Positions 36,901-47,739 of a stretch of 64,000 nt of DNA are shown here, in pieces. The position numbers were made by a program, and so were the translations under genes. Under the pieces are notes generated by a model. It was not told the origin of the DNA, searched no databases, and saw only the letters and a program-made list of their open reading frames with translations. Origin of the DNA: Pelagomonas calceolata. Lineage: Eukaryota > Sar > Pelagophyceae > Pelagomonadales > Pelagomonadaceae. The stretch covers positions 3,348,001 through 3,412,000 of the forward strand of contig CAKKNE010000003.1 in the NCBI GenBank assembly GCA_918797485.1, in the 5' to 3' direction. The stretch's first letter is position 1, and every line of letters begins with the position of its first letter.

Positions 36901-38611
36901 GCGCCATTATGTCACAGGAGATTGGGCTTGTAGCCAAGAAGGTGACACCATTTGAATCAAATTTAAGTCTTGACATTCCGGCGCAAGGAAAGTCAGTTTC
37001 AAATTTCCAAGCTGCATTTAGTGAGTGCGCGTCAGAGTCAACAAGGTATGAAATAATGCTCTGACCCGCAAATGCTACCATCAAGTAGTCATTACACCAC
37101 AATGCGCATAGGCTAGCGAGATGACCGCTAAAAGAGGTGTGTGCAAGCACACACAGCGAAATGCTACCCTTCTGAGGAGATGTGTCAACAATAAAAGCGT
37201 TAGACTCTGATATTGCAGCCAGGATGTCTTTTTCTGGGTGAAATATTACACTTGTTATTGGTTCACGGCATAGTTGCAAGTTGCCAAGTGACACAAGATC
37301 GACAAGAACATTATTTTGACTTTTTGGTTTTCCAGATAGAAGAAATATGCACCCTATCGAGGTCCCAACTGCAAAATTTGAATTGCATGGTGCAGATGTG
37401 ATCGATGTAATTGAGACCACACAATCCTCCGAATCCACATCAGAGATTTGGAATTTATGCCTTCCAACAAGGGTTCCATCACGAGTCCACACTCCCAAGG
37501 CCCCATCAGCTCCTGCAGTTACAAGCGTAGGGTCGTTTATCGACTGACAGGCCATTCCCAGGACCGGCCCATTGTGGTAGTCGATGACTGCAGCATTTGG
37601 GCCTGCAAAAATTTTACTGGATGATGCATCTGCACCATTTAAAGTCAATATTTGAATTCTTCCGGGGCCCGACAGCAGGAGACCATCTCGTCTCGGAAGC
37701 AAGCTACACCAAGAGTATTTGCTACAAGGCTCTTTAGCTACATTCAGCATAAATTCAGTTGAGCCGGACGTACTTGTCCTGATACCTTGAACTATCCCGT
37801 TAGAGAATAGCAGCAGGATTATCTCCTCTATGGCAGTGACAAATAAACATAAGGATTCTTGTAGTGCTACAGCCAATGGGAACAAGCGTGTGAGGATCCC
37901 AGAGTGGGCATCGAACTCCATTACGCTGCTTCTGCCAACAGCAAGAACGAGGTTGTTCTGCGTCCAGCACTGCGCACTTATCGAATCCAGAAGTACATTT
38001 CCGTCTTCCGCCGCATCCTCTCGACTGCCGATTACTGCGTTTATCCTCTGTAACTTGTGGTCATTGACCACTTGGACTTTCCAAAAGACCAACCCGTAAC
38101 TTCCTCCTGTGCATACCATAGAAGAATTCTTTGGACTGAATGAGCAATTATGCCAAGTGCATGGTGTTGCCAAGTTCCCGCCGATCGCAACCTTGGCGAG
38201 GGTCTGTGCAATTTCAAGAGACCATAGATACAAGTGATGATCAAATGGGCCCGAAACTGCACACAGCATTTTTGCATTATGTGATATTGCGATACTCTCA
38301 TATTCTAGATCAGTCCCGCCTCTTAAAACACTTAATGGATCCAGCTGAGGGTATTTTAAGACGTGAATGCAGGGCTCCGCTGAGCGCGGGGCAAATGCGA
38401 CGAGATGTTCGGGGACGCTAGTGGTAAATGCTGAAATGCCAAGGGGACATTCGAGATTGTTTGTCACGAACTTGGTCGGTCCAACGTTGGCTAAATCGGT
38501 CAAATCGGAGATCGCCAACCCGTTACCGTGAAGGTAGACGACAACATCCTGATCAATGAACGTAACCTCGCCACCGGCAAAGCCAAGGTGTCCCAAGATG
38601 CTGAGACCCAT
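33929..38611 (-). CDS. WD40 coiled-coil flagellar protein, CFAP43/CFAP44 type
   Basis: A single exon of 1560 aa from ATG 38611. The first 700 residues carry WD40-type repeats (SVLRGGTDLEYESIAISHNA, LVTAGADGALGVWTRDGTL, ELVATGGVDGRIALWRALTE, SSGSDGAVFSLNI). The RGGT sequence after a KYPQLDP segment is like CFAP44. The remainder is almost entirely alpha-helical coiled coil. CFAP43 and CFAP44 form the tether/tether-head complex that holds inner dynein f on the axoneme doublets, and both have this WD40-then-coiled-coil plan at 1600-1850 aa. I cannot separate the two members with certainty. The absence of introns over 4.7 kb contrasts with most neighbours. Confidence 0.75.
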   Translation of the reverse strand: MGLSILGHLGFAGGEVTFIDQDVVVYLHGNGLAISDLTDLANVGPTKFVTNNLECPLGISAFTTSVPEHLVAFAPRSAEPCIHVLKYPQLDPLSVLRGGTDLEYESIAISHNAKMLCAVSGPFDHHLYLWSLEIAQTLAKVAIGGNLATPCTWHNCSFSPKNSSMVCTGGSYGLVFWKVQVVNDHKLQRINAVIGSREDAAEDGNVLLDSISAQCWTQNNLVLAVGRSSVMEFDAHSGILTRLFPLAVALQESLCLFVTAIEEIILLLFSNGIVQGIRTSTSGSTEFMLNVAKEPCSKYSWCSLLPRRDGLLLSGPGRIQILTLNGADASSSKIFAGPNAAVIDYHNGPVLGMACQSINDPTLVTAGADGALGVWTRDGTLVGRHKFQISDVDSEDCVVSITSITSAPCNSNFAVGTSIGCIFLLSGKPKSQNNVLVDLVSLGNLQLCREPITSVIFHPEKDILAAISESNAFIVDTSPQKGSISLCVLAHTSFSGHLASLCALWCNDYLMVAFAGQSIISYLVDSDAHSLNAAWKFETDFPCAGMSRLKFDSNGVTFLATSPISCDIMALASSDAMYRNGKLVVSKIESSHDKGVMCLGVSNGGELVATGGVDGRIALWRALTESGVDLVKLCQMNLHTGPVAYTHFSLDTSILYSSGSDGAVFSLNILVPQTLAIPSERHKAEHPKLTIQHVPIPAMSFHQATWCESCQEQIEKLAALKIKSHEAAQRSIIANLRSRLLELVAKNNDACLNEKLERNEFIIDRARHRQVLTASQRKANELEKQLRVEKQARDVISARIRHDCWDCMEVQATECHSFLTPRLLTSNFPLKLRADKQKHCLECVCFLRKLALRQSASSISLSLDSSVLSRRLSHNISWMVNQGKLLPSLDLINIEQHDSIASIKLLDGALENDGNDDEEARLSEEAWDENLTTTQLYQPIALHTSIQKRIQCVLVGELLRQAQADFNFRFGLLHDEKRIELGRILEKTDRLQGICGELGIMEDYFKHQFAVPEETPEVMIQVDKSEIYSSTPEATTCMVRKSTGLNADNTDDYHASKRALEDMMYGTLETKKETDRLQTVLQAPSWIDDQNHDDLTSEQKKELEEFETAKGLLAQQQAKYRKALELEFKKLRTEVSDIACSFDDKLKRLADHRVFIMNFVTTQELYSSRMCVGLLKNEARLITLSRLGSQISTLNLKKDCQADIVTSSLSLVSAESDRLNRLQAEDKNIDRHLKRDLQVEKQMVQEDIKLVLSYFRRNNLSLEEKPDDWRFDDTTWQMLLSSRKHKVAKEAMISDAAETLGNLKAKHANSLVVFGDIEQEIVKLRKRQAKIRAELATSEVNCEILVQVRQGQNEVDAEAAVTDYFDAIFLPVETIQGINQVITQLGTEQIKTLTKIKHFRKSINYMEWESSFLKAQSHDLEEYYTDLQLLHVTKSLQSVLKGNQSTTAAPEQIAREEARISILIKANEKKLSTLTNTNSKLVQQIQAREDENKRLHLQLNQINDAIIVREAITRSQLNSFTEEANAEQRTRYHMKRITLRRRLIDLVRLIAYFFVYTISE

Positions 38612-39797
38612 GGCGTAACGCTTAGGATTTAGCAATTAATACAGTATCTTATCTTAGCAAAGAGAATGTCGTAGCGTGTTATAATGTAGCGAGGGTCCTA
38701 GACAACGGGAGAGTGCCCCGTACCCGCGAGTATTGGGGTAAACGTCGGACTAGACTCGATGCGAAGTCAATAGAACAACAGTGGGTCGGCTCGACTCGAA
38801 AAACAAATCCGACTCGCCGGCCCGGGACTCCGAGTCGGACTCAGGCTCGGCCCGGGAGTCGGCAGCATTATACAATCCGAGTCCAGGGCACCAGAAGGGC
38901 CTGATTTTCCCGTGCCGTGCCGCGGCCAGTGGAAGCTTACTAGATTTTGACCGTGAATCGGACGTTTATTTCCTTGCACCCCGCCTCGGGGCCTGCACTG
39001 GCACTGTTAGTGTTATGTAGAAGTGTTATGTGGCCTTCAAGTTCGGCTAGGCAGGGCCGGAAGCCGGATATCCCCTAGCAGCCCTATATAGATATTTAAA
39101 GATGGATATTTAACGACAGGAAATAATGAGTGAAGAATTAGAGGCCGATTTCTCCAGTCTGTTGGAGCGATTGCGTTCCGGGCGGGTTTTATGTCGGACC
39201 ATCGCACCGCGTCGCAGCTGCTTTCTCAGCGCGAGGCTGCCTGCACGGTACAAAACTTCGCGCAGCCCATTATTTTAGCATACGGAACCTGCGCCTCAGC
39301 AAAATTTTCCCGCCATTGGTCGGCGCTTGGCTGTACGCTCATTGCGCCAAATACCGCAACGTCGACAATTGCGCGGGTTAACCCGCCTATGAATTTCGAA
39401 GTCTCCAAGGAGTCTTAAGCGTCGCAGGCTAATTCATTCTAATTTGAGCTAAAGGGCAACTTGGAATCGGACCTAAAAATTGGCTACTCAAGTCAGGATT
39501 CTCCCCCAAAGGACCGCCGACGGGATATGTTATCCTTCGAGATCTTGAACCCGAACGGACGCTTCTCTTAAACCATTTTGGCGAATATTTTGGCGAATGC
39601 AGGTCGCGGCGGCAATGAAAGTGGTGCTTGTAAGTTCCTCACGCGTCATGTCACGTCATGATCTCTCGCCGTCGCCTACTAGTAACTGCCAATTTCTACA
39701 CGTAGTGCATCGTGTCCGCCTCGGTAGACCCAGGGCGTGCGGGAGAGAGGAAGGACGCGTATGTGCGCGCACAGCCTTACGAAGTGAGAGGCCGGAG
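38612..39797. repeat. Intergenic word mosaic and dispersed repeat
   Basis: At 38790-38890 there are CCGAGTCGGACTCAGGCTCGG and GGCCCGGGA-type words, and near 38990 CTGCACTGGCACTG. A repeat at 39228-39372 recurs inverted at 48988-49130. Confidence 0.5.
39228..39372 (+). repeat. Dispersed repeat family B, copy 1
   Basis: Contains CAGCCCATTATTTTAGCATA, CGGAACCTGCGCCTCAGCAA and GGCTGTACGCTCATTGCGCC. The reverse complement of 48988-49130 carries the same three blocks in order with a few differences. Confidence 0.75.
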
Positions 39798-41000
39798 CTA
39801 CACTCGCTCGGGTATCTTCATGGCCGAAAGAATGTATCCTGCATTTCCGGACGTGGTCATGGCTGGATGAGAGCAGCTTGTTAAAACTTGGAACTCCCTT
39901 TGCCAAACTTCCGTGAGTCTTAAATTAACGGCAGCTTTAGATACCCTAAGCCAAATAAACACACGTGTGAGTGGTTCGACGTGCTCCGAATAAATCACGA
40001 ATGAGCCGCCAACACGAAGCAGAGGAAGTAGGGTTTTAAGGATGCTAAGAGGCTCGTGTCTAGAGGCAAGAACCTAAGGATAGATACATGAGAACCCCCC
40101 TTAGGACTCAGAGTCAAAAATAAAGATGGAAATTCGCTCGGTGGCAACCAGAGCATCCACCTTGCTGCGGAAATGCTGCAATCGTGGGGCTATCTCGCAA
40201 TTCTGAATTACATCAGCGGCCTCAGCGTTACGTGTTTTCAAATTAATAACTTTGGGAAGTGACGCTCTTTGGCCCATAGAGTGTACGTCTGCTTTTGAAA
40301 CAGTTTTCATTGGAGCTTGTAAGTCGCTAGGGGAAAATATGGTTTTGCCCTGTGGACCCACCAACTCTGCGACCGCACTTAGTACAACGCCATGGAATGT
40401 GTCCATCACAACAACACGACTTCCAGGCCTCGTATTACTTCGAGCTACAAGTTGTGCAATTACGTCCGGTCTGACGGCCTCTTTGTGCTTGGTCATCCGT
40501 GTAAAGTAAGCTTCGGCGAGGACAAAGGCAGTAGGTTCTAAAACCTGCACCCAAGGCATGTACTTCTTTGCCTTGCGCTTAAGCCACTTCGTTTTGGAGT
40601 ATTTGGTCTTTACACCCCATGTTGAACTCCCGAAGGCAAGAGCCTCAATTATTGCCAGACCAGAGTCACCTCTCGTTTTCATCGCCTGGAGGGTCATCGG
40701 ATTCACGATTTGAGCTTTGTTGTCATCATTCAGGTAACGATTATCGTTACTTCCCGAATGCATGCTACTCATCCTGCGATTTCCCGCTAATAATGCGCAT
40801 GGATCCAGAATGTTGCGGCTCGCTGGCATGAGCTTCCCCTCGGCTGCCACTGCGAACAAAGCACCATACTGCGATGAGATTAGTGAGTCGGCCTTACAGT
40901 TTGCTTTGCTAATTCGTAGCTTAATCCCAGTTTTACAATCGGCAAATACATAACCGCCGCCCGCAGTTAGGAGGACAACCGAATCGCCTGCAAGGGGCAT
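39798..41000 (-). CDS. TRM6: tRNA (adenine58-N1)-methyltransferase non-catalytic subunit TRM6
   Basis: Two exons. The first, 41000 to about 40107, includes GSNDNRYLNDDNKAQIVNP, KTKYSKTKWLKRKAKKYMPW, VLEPTAFVLAEAYFTR and SRVVVMDTFHGVVLSAVAEL, all in the order of TRM6 (yeast Gcd10). A roughly 70-nt intron (donor GTCCTAAG, acceptor TTGCCTCTAG) joins it to HEPLSILKTLLPLLRVGGSF, then VIYSEHVEPL, AVNLRLTEVWQREFQVL and the C-terminal GNAGYILSAMKI. TRM6 pairs with TRM61 to methylate A58 of tRNAs; this subunit binds tRNA and lacks the SAM site. The length, about 360-370 aa, is shorter than yeast (478). Confidence 0.9.
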
Positions 41001-41844
41001 TGCAAGGCTGTGTGTGCGATTGGCACGCCACTAGGGTTTCTTTTTACGAACTTGTGTTTTACTGTTGCGAGCTTGGATACGGCGCCAAGGGCCTCCAAAC
41101 CTACACGACGTTTGCTTCAGCCTAAGTTCAGGCCGCGAGGCTACAAGGATAGACACAGGGGGGGACTATGAAACGACATACTACATACGGAACCGGGGGC
41201 AGCGGTATTGCGGCTGCCCAAGTACCAGCGCGGGCGTCCTACGACGCCTCCACCCACCTGGTATCGTATCGACGCCAACATGACCCCGCTGATGAACACG
41301 ACGGTCTGACGTCAACACGCGGACACTCTCGTACAGCCATCCTGACCGTGAGGTCGCGATTCTCTCACGTCCGAGTCCGGCCCGCCGCGCAAACAAAATG
41401 ATGACTCGAGGCGCCAATAATGTGTCGACATGTCGACAGTCTATCTTTCGCTAATGAGCGTGAATTTGGCAGAATCGGCGACCGGGGCGGTCGATCGCGC
41501 CCCCGCTTTTGACGTAAAATGCCCCCGCTAGCCTCCAGAGCTCGCGGGTTCTACGTCTCGACAGCGTAAAGGCAGGGCGCCCTGTCATGTATGAGATTAC
41601 TAGAGACATGATGATCTATATTCCTACTAAGCTAGACACGAGATTGTCGGCCTGACGACGCCAGATCATACACTCCAGCGAGACATCCTTTTTGGGAGAG
41701 CCCACCTATATCCACATAGATCATGATTTTTCCTAACTTGATATGATTTGCAGGATTCTCTGAGCTCAGCCTCAGGCTGCTAATCCGGTGTGTTCAGCTG
41801 CCGTAAAGTCTAGCGTTCAGGGGTTGCGTTCAAATAAATTCACA
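41001..41844. other. Intergenic, no gene recognised
   Basis: I see a short palindrome TGTCGACATGTCGACA near 41422 and no domain-bearing frame. Confidence 0.4.
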
Positions 41845-42669
41845 TTAGCAGCACGCCTTGGTTTCGGCAGGCTTGGGCCTGACGCAGGGTAGTAAGAAAT
41901 TCATGCCAAAAAAACGTCAACTCTCGTTGGTACGCACGGAATTAGTGGAAATGCCTCTCGGTCTGATTGGGGTGCATGTGATGGCAACTTCTGCGCTACG
42001 CCGCCGGAGATGTGAGCCTTGATAGACAGCCCATACGTACCAATCTCATGAAAAAGTGATTTGACATTAGTATCATTCTTTGCTGATGTTTCTATGTGCA
42101 TGATTCCATTTTCTTCTGCATACTGTTGAGCTTCCTGTGACTACAAATACGCTGAGGGCAGCCGCGATCAATCACACCTGATAATCAATCTTCCGCTTGC
42201 TTTGTAAGTCTGCCTTGTTGCCAGCAAGCGCGATGACAGCATTAGGATCACCACGTCGTTGCAATTCTTTCACCCAGGACTTTGCACCATTAAATGAGTC
42301 TTTATTTGTTATATCGTAGACTACGATTGCAGCCGCCGCACCTCGATAGTACATTGGGGCGAGACTTCGATAACGCTCTATGGAAGAACTAAGCTGGAGT
42401 AACTCACAAAGTTTCCTGTCTCACCTTGTCCAGCGGTGTCCCATATCTCAAACTTGACAGTTGCAGCTCCGGTCGCAACAGATTGCGTTAAAAACGCAGC
42501 TAGGAGAGAAAATAAAAAACGCCAGCGACAAAGGGCGGGTACCTCCAATTGTTGGCTCCTGAAACTCGAAGAATTCGTCACGGACGAAACGGACGACTAG
42601 GCACGATTTCCCCACCGCCGTGTCACCGAGGAGCACTAACTTAAAGTGGCATACACGTGCAGCACTCAT
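41845..42669 (-). CDS. RAB5: Rab5-type small GTPase
   Basis: About six exons. Exon one, from ATG 42669, reads [20 protein letters not shown] and [11 protein letters not shown] (P-loop and effector region). It joins to AAFLTQSV and [10 protein letters not shown] (switch II), then to [20 protein letters not shown] and LAGNKADL (base recognition NKxD). A further exon reads [20 protein letters not shown], followed by [12 protein letters not shown] last small exon, acceptor CTGCGTCAG, gives [10 protein letters not shown] with the stop at 41845-41847. The terminal Cys-Cys is the geranylgeranylation site. [13 protein letters not shown] is diagnostic for the Rab5 group, which acts in early endosome fusion. 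Introns are about 40-70 nt. An in-frame ATG five codons upstream is also possible. Confidence 0.92.
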
Positions 42670-42858
42670 CACCTCGGGCAGCACTCGTCTCCCTAGTGGC
42701 TAGTGAAATAGCAGCTGACTAATAGTTGGGAATTTATTCTTTGCTCAGTTGCCGCCCATCGGGCCAACCAATCCCGGGGATAGGTAGTAGATCTCACCGG
42801 GGCCCCCTTCTATCAAACGGGAGGGAGGGCGGGCTAAATAAATCTGAGGACCGGCGTG

Positions 42859-43060
42859 AACCACAGCCAATTTGGCTTTGTGGTTGGCCGGAGGATCCGA
42901 GGGGAGCCTAAGGCTAGTACAGTAACCAGGGTAACTGTGCTAGCTGGCTCCTAGCCTCGCGTTAGAATTTGGTGCACTCACAGAGGTGTCCCACTGGCAG
43001 CCCAAGGGGCAGCCTGAGCGGCCCACTGGCACTGCAGGAATAACCTGGGTTGTGTTTGGT
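42859..43060. repeat. Dispersed repeat family A, copy 2
   Basis: Shares CAATTTGGCTTTGTGGTTGG, CTAGTACAGTAACCA, GGGTAACTGTGCTAGCTGG, GGTGCACTCACAGAGGTG and CCTGGGTTGTGT in order with 25139-25310. It carries an extra CCCACTGGCAGCC / GCCCACTGGCACTGC insert. Confidence 0.7.
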
Positions 43061-43145
43061 GCCATAATAGACCCCATTGTGCTGGAAGCCAGCGTGGAGA
43101 AAATTTCTCAGGCACATGGTGCCTCTTTGTGTAAACGACAAATGT

Positions 43146-43153
43146 CACGACGG
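43146..43153. repeat. Target-site duplication, left (CACGACGG)
   Basis: An identical 8-mer follows the right end at 43523-43530. Removing the element and one copy would restore an uninterrupted site. Confidence 0.88.
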
Positions 43154-43522
43154 CAGGGTGGGACGCCAAACACTTACCAAACGTTTACTTCTCCCTCCGA
43201 GAGGCCTCCAAACACTTACCATCACGTCCCAAACACTTACAACCCGCACCCACGGTAACTTGAACCCGCGCGCGGCCGGGCGGCGGCCCATTACCGCACT
43301 CCCCGGGTGCCCCCCGCCCTGGGCAGCCCTAGCGACGTACCTGGAGTCAATTGCAGCCCGATATGCCGGTATTTCTCCGGTCTTGGCCGTTTAAACCCAC
43401 TTTTCCGAAGCAAAAACCCGTACCAAACACTTAGAATTTCGTCCAAACACTCACGTCAAACACTTAGATTCGGGCCGAGACACTTACCAAACAATCCCCA
43501 AAAGGTCTTGCGTCCCACCCTG
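43154..43522. mobile_element. hAT-type miniature inverted-repeat element
   Basis: A 369-bp element with perfect 13-bp terminal inverted repeats, CAGGGTGGGACGC at the left and GCGTCCCACCCTG at the right. It is flanked by a perfect 8-bp direct duplication CACGACGG at 43146-43153 and 43523-43530. An 8-bp target duplication with CAGGG-starting ends is the signature of the hAT superfamily. Inside, about seven to eight copies of CCAAACACTTA(C/G) or near variants lie in the same orientation in the two subterminal zones (43166-43240 and 43422-43489), as expected for transposase-binding repeats. No transposase frame fits inside, so it is non-autonomous. Confidence 0.88.
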
Positions 43523-43530
43523 CACGACGG

Positions 43531-44491
43531 TCGCCACAGTGTCTTGTAGCCTAGTAGTTGACTCGGAGGATGAACATATGTAAATATGACTGGGAATAAA
43601 ATACCCAGCTAGCTGAGAAATACCCAGAGGGCCCAACAGATCATGGATAGGCCCCTAGTACACTAGGCCGCTAAATACGTTGATGTGCCCCACATCGTAG
43701 CATTCCGAGTCAGCTTACCCTAGTCTCCCTAGTGGCTAGTCACGGTGACTCGGAAATAGCATATGTTGCAGCGTTACGCCGAGAACACCGAATCGGTACA
43801 CCATGGTACAACAAGTTGACCGTAGCTTCGCCCGGTCGTACCAGGGTAGCAGCCGCGCGCGGCACTGGCAGCTTGTGCGCACGCCCCGGGCCGGCGAGGT
43901 TTCGTGCGGACAAACTTGACTCGGAAGGGGATATCCGCTTCGAGTATGCGAAATAGCCTACAATACAACCTACAGAACCCTCTACCAATTCTTACGGTAA
44001 GGATTCAAGTTAAGTGTATTCATGATTGAGAGGCAAATGCCACTGGCAACGTGCTACTTGATGATATTTACCAAAACGCACATTTCAATGAAACGAACGA
44101 CAAGGATTGAGGGCGATTTTCACCCCCTTTTTCACCAAAGGGAAACAAGAGCTTACCCTTATCAAAAGGGGGAGTGCGATAAACAGGGCGAAATACCCCG
44201 GCGCCCCCCCCTATCCTATACTATATATAGTACCCTTCTTATACACTTACATCACCCTTAAGCCCGCAACGCGTAATAAACACAGTTAAACCAAAATTAC
44301 TTAGTGTATTTTAAGGTAGCTCCGCGGCAGACTATCTCAGCCGCCGCACTCCCAAAGGTGCGTACTCCTTTGGTCTTGCATTATTCGCACAGATCCCTAA
44401 CCAATCTACAATAACTATCTTATTTTATTGCATCCGTAAGAGCACCGTATGTGGAGGTTCCAGCGACAGTCATAACGTTGCCTCCAAACTC
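43531..44491. repeat. Intergenic; dispersed repeat family C copy 2
   Basis: 43827-43920 is an inverted copy of 32891-32975 (CCCGGTCGTACCAGGGTAGC ... GGCACTGGCAGCTTGTGCGC ... GGCGAGGTTTCGTGCGGAC). The rest is unremarkable, with the probable promoter of the guanylate-kinase-like gene at its right end. Confidence 0.5.
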
Positions 44492-45268
44492 ATGGAGCGG
44501 ACGAATCGTTCGCGGAAGCACTTGGAAAACGTCTTGTGTCTCCAAGAAATTTGTCATCTGAATGACCGCAAGGTAGCTCTAAAGGAAGACAATTTCAAAT
44601 ACTTAATCGGGCAGATGGACTTGCGCAGCATCGTGGGAGATTTTACGGCCGCTATTCTCCTCGAAAAACCAACAAGGATATTCTCTTTTGCATCTGAGCA
44701 TTTTGCAGCGCTGAGAACCTCGACGACGCCAAGTCCGCCAATGCTAAATGAAGGAGTGCCCGCTCTTGTTGTTACTGGTGCCAGACAACTGCAGGTCTTG
44801 GATGCGTTGAACCAACAATTCCCAGGGAAATTCCTATCTCCAGTCATGACAACAACCAGACCGCCACATCGTAGTGAGCGACCGGGGATTACAATGAACT
44901 TTGTCACTCTTGAGATGATCAATGCAGACATTAGAGGCGGAAAATACCTAGAATCTGGTGCCTCAGCAGAAGTCGGCTGCAAAGGTGAGCTGATTGGAAC
45001 TACGCTGGAGGCGGTTGCACGTATTCGAGCCACAGGGGCTGTCCCATTACTCCATGTTTCATACGAACGTGCTGTCTCAGCTCGCATGTGCGGCAACATC
45101 AAGCCCACCCCCTATGCAATATTAGTGTGCAGTGAGAACGAGCCGCCCCAACAGGAACACAGGTCTAGTTTTGATAAGCTTATCTACGCGAGGAGCCTAG
45201 ATCAAGTAATTGCGGAACTAGTCGCTGTGATCAAGGCAAAGTTTCCCACTGTGGTCCGGGCTTCTTAA
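44492..45268 (+). CDS. RIIa dimerization domain plus degenerate guanylate kinase
   Basis: A single exon of 258 aa. Residues about 50-75 (MDLRSIVGDFTAAILLEKPT followed by SFASEHFAAL) match the RII-alpha dimerization/docking fold, in which protein kinase A and many axonemal proteins pair and bind A-kinase anchoring helices. Residues 88-250 follow guanylate kinase: MTTTRPPHRSERPGITMNFV corresponds to the SxTTRxPRxxExxGxDYxFV GMP-binding lid. KGELIGTTLEAVARI matches YGTS...V, and AVPLLHVSYE the core strand. The Walker A loop GxSGxGKS is replaced by VTGARQLQVLDAL, so ATP binding and catalysis are probably lost, as in MAGUK proteins. RII-fold plus nucleotide-kinase-like proteins occur in flagella, so an axonemal scaffold is a reasonable inference. 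Confidence 0.72.
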   Translation: MERTNRSRKHLENVLCLQEICHLNDRKVALKEDNFKYLIGQMDLRSIVGDFTAAILLEKPTRIFSFASEHFAALRTSTTPSPPMLNEGVPALVVTGARQLQVLDALNQQFPGKFLSPVMTTTRPPHRSERPGITMNFVTLEMINADIRGGKYLESGASAEVGCKGELIGTTLEAVARIRATGAVPLLHVSYERAVSARMCGNIKPTPYAILVCSENEPPQQEHRSSFDKLIYARSLDQVIAELVAVIKAKFPTVVRAS

Positions 45269-46027
45269 TATATGAAGGTATCTTGCGGGGTTTGTCTTGC
45301 ACTGTGGGTAATTTTGGCGCGGCATCTGCGCCGAAAATGATTCACGACGAGTAGAGTCGGCCGTCGCGGTGACAACTTGAATTGCGCGGTCGTGAATATT
45401 GCCGCGAAGCATTTTCTCACTCCGGGAGACGCAGCGGCACTACCGCGGCTCTCATTTCGCACCGTGACGAAGCCAGTCTTCTTTCGAAGTCCGGCTTCTA
45501 CTTTACTTACTGAGTACGGCTTGTTAAAGTCACAAGAAGCAGACCGGCTCGGAACACAGCCCATACTCACCGCAGCATCCCGAGCATACCACAGCTCGCG
45601 AAAGGTCCTTGTGTCGGGCCGATGCTATGTCTATCCTTTTGTCTGAGTCTAGTCGGCCCAGGGTGGAATTTGGACGCCGTCGAGACCCGAATATCCTTGT
45701 CCCCCTTGGGATGCCTGCCAAGCGGCGCGATGTAAGCCTTTGCGTCCCCTGGTCCTCGCCATGGTCTAGGGCCCGGTGTACTTATGCAACGCTCGCTGCT
45801 ATTGAGCTGCCTTTTTTTTGCCGCGGCTGCCCCCCTCTCCCGCTAAGGACGAGCAGCTGCTCTCGCAAGCACACCAACCCAAACTCTCACTCCCAAGACG
45901 AGGCCAAGCACTCCTAGGACCTACTCTACAGTCTCTACTGGATCTTTAAAGATCCAGTAGCGTGATGTGGGGCTCGCTCCTCTGCCTCCTCCATCATTCG
46001 ATTTCTAATTTATTTGTTACGAGAATA
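45269..46027. other. Convergent 3' gap with perfect palindrome
   Basis: This lies between the convergent guanylate-kinase-like and Rab6 genes. A 26-bp perfect palindrome sits at 45935-45960. No gene is seen. Confidence 0.5.
45935..45960. terminator. Perfect palindrome near Rab6 3' end
   Basis: The half-site CTACTGGATCTTT is followed directly by its exact reverse complement AAAGATCCAGTAG. A 3'-end hairpin role is only a guess. Confidence 0.3.

Positions 46028-47739
<1,712 letters not shown>

Noticed and set aside
43166-43489. CCAAACACTTA repeats as a CRISPR-like array
   Set aside because: Spacing is irregular, repeats are only 11-12 bp and degenerate, the host is a eukaryote, and the unit is bounded by transposon ends with a target duplication.
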